A stretch of 60,765 bases of DNA, from NCBI GenBank assembly GCA_002159075.1, contig LZRT01000101.1, positions 1-60,765 of the forward strand, written 5' to 3'. The stretch comes from Bacillus thermozeamaize. GTDB taxonomy: Bacteria; Bacillota; Bacilli; ZCTH02-B2. Made by a program: the position numbers and the translations under genes. Shown piece after piece: positions 58,780 to 60,765 of the stretch; the first letter of the stretch is position 1, and every line of letters starts with the position of its first letter. A model generated the notes under the pieces. That model saw only the letters and a list, made by a program, of their open reading frames with translations, ran no database searches and was not told the origin of the DNA.

Positions 58780-59146
58780 CGGACCACCGTTCCCGGATGC
58801 CGCGCAAGGTGATGGCTATCCGTGAGATATACCAGCCCCAGGTGATCAGGGAGAAGACAAATGTCTGGTGAATGAAAAACTGGATCCATGGATGGTTGAT
58901 ATTATCCCCACGCAGCAGGAATACCAGCAAGCCGCAGATGCAGAAGAAGGTATAGGCGGCCGCCAACACCATGACCGTGTCCCATCTGTTCCAGCGAAAA
59001 TAGACGTTGCTCTTGCGAAAATCAATTTTTCCTATCCGATCGCGGTGCACCATCTTGTTCATGGATACCGTGATCAGCACAAAAAGTGTTCCGAGAACGC
59101 CGGCCACGATGGAACCAATTACCCAGCCGGTTACAGGCATTTCCAC
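58766..59146 (-). CDS. Hypothetical three-helix membrane protein in the ECF sigma operon
   Basis: A 126-residue protein with hydrophobic segments at about residues 6-28, 56-79 and 88-110, separated by a basic loop (MVHRDRIGKIDFRKSN). No named family. It is first in the operon and overlaps the sigma start by 14 nt; together with the downstream small membrane protein it could form a two-part membrane anti-sigma complex, by analogy with YxlC/YxlD. ATG 59146 follows AAAGGGGG. Confidence 0.7.
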   Translation of the reverse strand: MEMPVTGWVIGSIVAGVLGTLFVLITVSMNKMVHRDRIGKIDFRKSNVYFRWNRWDTVMVLAAAYTFFCICGLLVFLLRGDNINHPWIQFFIHQTFVFSLITWGWYISRIAITLRGIRERWSDDIQ

Positions 59147-59200
59147 GACCCCCTTTGACAGGCGATGTATGTTTCATGCACAAATAGATATTCACTTGAT

Positions 59201-59232
59201 TATACCTTGCCGGTGCGGAAAAGGTTCACCCC
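59201..59232 (-). promoter_or_regulatory. Candidate autoregulated promoter of the ECF operon
   Basis: On the minus strand TGAACC lies about 17 nt before GGTATAAT. The TGAAC -35 is typical of ECF-recognised promoters while the -10 resembles sigma-A; there is no TTGACA. Autoregulation by the encoded sigma is a guess. Confidence 0.35.
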
Positions 59233-59239
59233 TGCCGAT

Positions 59240-59265
59240 AAGGAATGTTGCAAAGGAATGTTGCA
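59240..59265. repeat. 13-bp perfect tandem duplication
   Basis: AAGGAATGTTGCA occurs at 59240-59252 and 59253-59265, in the gap between the ECF operon promoter and the dsbA-like gene; a partial third copy (TGGAATG) follows. Confidence 0.9.
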
Positions 59266-59316
59266 TGGAATGTCGTGATGGTGTTCAAAGGGATTCTAAA
59301 TGATATGATGGTGCAA

Positions 59317-59335
59317 GGGGAGATTCTCTCTCCCC
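59317..59335 (+). other. Leader hairpin of the dsbA-like gene
   Basis: GGGGAGA (59317-59323) pairs with TCTCCCC (59329-59335) in the untranslated region 38 nt before the start. It has no T-run, so it may affect mRNA stability or translation. Confidence 0.35.
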
Positions 59336-59372
59336 ATACCATTCCTGAGGGACACGATATGGGGGATTCCGA

Positions 59373-60026
59373 ATGATTCAAGTGGAAATCTGGTCCGATT
59401 TTGTCTGCCCGTTTTGTTATATTGGCAAGCGGCGCTTTGAAAGGGCGCTGGATCAGTTCGAACACAAGGATGAGGTAAAGGTGGTGTTCCGCAGCTTTGA
59501 GCTGGATCCCCATGCGCCGCAGATTCAGGACCAAAATGTGCATGAACGGTTGGCCGAGAAATACGGGATGTCGCTGGAACAGGCAAAAGCCATGAATGAG
59601 CGTGTGGGTCGGCTGGCGGAAGAGGTGGGTTTGCATTATGACTTTGACAACATGAAGCCGACGAATACGTTTGATGCCCATCGTCTGTCCCATTTTGCGA
59701 AACGGGAAGGCAAGATGGGAGAAATGACAGAGCGTCTCATGAAGGCTTACTTTACGGAAGGCCTGCACATCGGCAAACATGAGCAACTGGCCGATTTGGC
59801 CAGTGAAGTCGGGATGGAACGGGAAAAGGTGCTGGATATGCTGAGGAAAAATGATTTTTCTGAAGAAGTCCGGCGGGATGAATTCATCGCGCGACAAATC
59901 GGCATCACGGGCGTTCCGTTTTTCCTGTTCAATCAAACCTATGCCGTATCCGGAGCGCAATCCAGCGATGTCTTCTTGGACGTGTTGCAAAAGGTATGGG
60001 AAGAAGAACAGGATCAGGCGAAATGA
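59373..60026 (+). CDS. DsbA family oxidoreductase, FrnE-like
   Basis: A 217-residue thioredoxin-fold protein with a helical insertion. The active site is CPFC at residues 12-15 (DFVCPFCYIGK) and the cis-Pro loop is GITGVPFFLFN. No signal peptide, so it acts in the cytoplasm, like FrnE proteins implicated in polyketide isomerisation and oxidative stress in Deinococcus. ATG 59373 follows GGGGG. The lipoprotein gene starts 10 nt downstream, which suggests one operon. Confidence 0.88.
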   Translation: MIQVEIWSDFVCPFCYIGKRRFERALDQFEHKDEVKVVFRSFELDPHAPQIQDQNVHERLAEKYGMSLEQAKAMNERVGRLAEEVGLHYDFDNMKPTNTFDAHRLSHFAKREGKMGEMTERLMKAYFTEGLHIGKHEQLADLASEVGMEREKVLDMLRKNDFSEEVRRDEFIARQIGITGVPFFLFNQTYAVSGAQSSDVFLDVLQKVWEEEQDQAK

Positions 60027-60035
60027 GGGCGCGGG

Positions 60036-60440
60036 ATGAGGGGGAGAATACTCGTTTTTATTTTTATTGGTTTATTGGCGCTTTCAGGATGCAACCAAAC
60101 TCATCAATCTGTAAGCGAAACAAAACCAACATCCAATCCGACAGTCATGGACATTCTCGCAGACAATCCCGATGCCGACATTTTTCAACTGCAAGGCATC
60201 ATTTACAAAAACGCGAAGGACATCGATTGGGTTCAAAGCGAAGAACTGTCCATAGGAGAGAAAGTCGGAACCATTGCCAAACAATACAAAGAAGGGATGG
60301 CTTTTGAAGACGGGATGGCGACGAAGCTTCCTGTCGGCGCGGAAATTTATGAACCGGCGGAAAAAGTGGGGCCGATATTGCTGGTTCGATTGGATCCAAA
60401 TGAGCGGGTAATGCGGTATCTTGGTTTAATCGAGGGTTGA
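60036..60440 (+). CDS. Hypothetical lipoprotein
   Basis: A 134-residue exported lipoprotein: signal peptide with LALSGC lipobox (lipidated Cys at about residue 19), then a Ser/Thr/Pro-rich linker and a compact domain with IYKNAKDIDWVQSEE and PVGAEIYEPAEKVGPILLV. No named family; it resembles the small lipoproteins of Bacillus whose domain ends in a repeated IY.P. strand. ATG 60036 overlaps the RBS-like GAGGGCGCGGG of the upstream region; it follows the dsbA-like gene by 10 nt. Confidence 0.75.
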   Translation: MRGRILVFIFIGLLALSGCNQTHQSVSETKPTSNPTVMDILADNPDADIFQLQGIIYKNAKDIDWVQSEELSIGEKVGTIAKQYKEGMAFEDGMATKLPVGAEIYEPAEKVGPILLVRLDPNERVMRYLGLIEG

Positions 60441-60443
60441 TCG

Positions 60444-60475
60444 GGGATGTGGCCGCGGATGCCACATCCCTTTTT
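60444..60475. terminator. Bidirectional terminator
   Basis: GGGATGTGGC (60444-60453) pairs with GCCACATCCC (60461-60470), followed by TTTTT, between the lipoprotein gene and the convergent ABC permease gene. Confidence 0.88.
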
Positions 60476-60490
60476 GTCGTTGCGTCCATC

Positions 60491-60765
60491 CTACACATCC
60501 CGCTTTCGAAAGGAAATGGCGGCAATCCCAAGGAAGACCAGCATATACAAGCCTGCATAGACAGCCATCGCCAGGCTGGGCGGGTGTTCGGTACCGAAGA
60601 GCGGAGCAGGCGGGATCGTCATCGGCAGGGCCAGATGATTGCTCAGCGTGCTGACGGTCATCCGGTACATCGCATCGACCGGCAGGATCAGGCTGCTGAG
60701 GATGCCCAGCCGCTCCACGTCCGGTTTCTCGAGTTCAATCCCGATCTGCTCGATAAACCCGCCGA
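60491..60765 (-). CDS. ABC-2 type transporter permease, C-terminal part (cut by window edge)
   Basis: The last 91 codons of a minus-strand gene that continues past the right edge; the frame is open to 60765. Two hydrophobic stretches (LGILSSLILPVDAMYRM region and MAVYAGLYMLVFLGIAAIS) and the terminal FRKRDV match the ends of ABC-2 permease subunits such as YxlG or NatB relatives. The substrate and the ATPase partner lie outside. It has no link in this window to the ECF operon. Confidence 0.7.
   Translation of the reverse strand, partial: GGFIEQIGIELEKPDVERLGILSSLILPVDAMYRMTVSTLSNHLALPMTIPPAPLFGTEHPPSLAMAVYAGLYMLVFLGIAAISFRKRDV

Noticed and set aside
1-60765. CRISPR array, tRNA or rRNA genes
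   Set aside because: No regularly spaced repeats, cloverleaf or rRNA-like stretch was recognised in a visual reading; a tRNAscan or Infernal run would be decisive.

Overview
The window is about 60.8 kb of bacterial chromosome with roughly 53-55 percent GC and almost no gaps. It reads as a Bacillales (Bacillota) genome. The supports are strong GGAGG-type ribosome binding sites, frequent TTG and GTG starts, TTGACA-17-TATAAT promoters, a glsA-ylaN pair as in Bacillus, ComK, RDD, Asp23/Gls24, DUF1659/DUF2922/YvrJ and KhtTU proteins, and a remnant of the spore-coat laccase CotA. No rRNA, tRNA, CRISPR array, prophage or intact insertion sequence was seen. The species cannot be named from this.

Layout. 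0.2-8.5 kb: an SRPBCC protein, a hotdog thioesterase, a UPF0182 membrane protein, RNA 2',3'-cyclic phosphodiesterase, NamA with an MFS exporter, a Toprim protein and a VOC protein. 8.7-16.6 kb: acyl-CoA metabolism. An acyl-CoA ligase/crotonase operon diverges from its TetR gene across a palindromic operator. It is followed by an MBL hydrolase, an SDR, an HMG-CoA-synthase-like/DUF35 fusion that has lost its catalytic cysteine, and a thiolase. 16.8-26.6 kb: a VanY-type carboxypeptidase, rhomboid protease, glutaminase and YlaN, then a minus-strand feoA/split-feoB operon and an M1 peptidase operon. 26.7-29.9 kb: a ComK-like regulator whose promoter contains a LexA-type box, a lone sigma factor, the DUF1659-DUF2922-YvrJ triad behind a perfect 16-bp palindrome, and an atypical SDR. 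30-41 kb: Asp23, fluoride exporter, UspA, SppA, RDD, a TPP enzyme, an apparently leaderless PadR gene with a methyltransferase, a benzil-reductase-like SDR, a chemoreceptor and KhtU/KhtT.

41-48.3 kb is accessory and partly AT-richer: a TetR-controlled thioesterase/MFS pair with three matching operators, small membrane peptides, a UvrA paralogue of the drug-resistance type, a compact set of nested hairpins, and an ArsR/AHSA1 pair with two ArsR-like operators. 48.3-60.8 kb: RlmD, a luciferase-family oxidoreductase, the AT-rich CotA fragment, an SPFH/ribbon-helix-helix/CPBP-protease operon, a phytoene-desaturase-like enzyme, a hotdog thioesterase, an MFS exporter, an ECF sigma operon with two membrane proteins, FrnE-type DsbA, a lipoprotein, and the end of an ABC-2 permease cut by the right edge.

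The best candidates for something undescribed are the ComK / sigma / DUF1659-DUF2922-YvrJ block and the acyl-CoA cluster with the cysteine-less HMGCS-DUF35 fusion. A smaller curiosity is a set of short tandem duplications, three of which sit exactly across stop codons.
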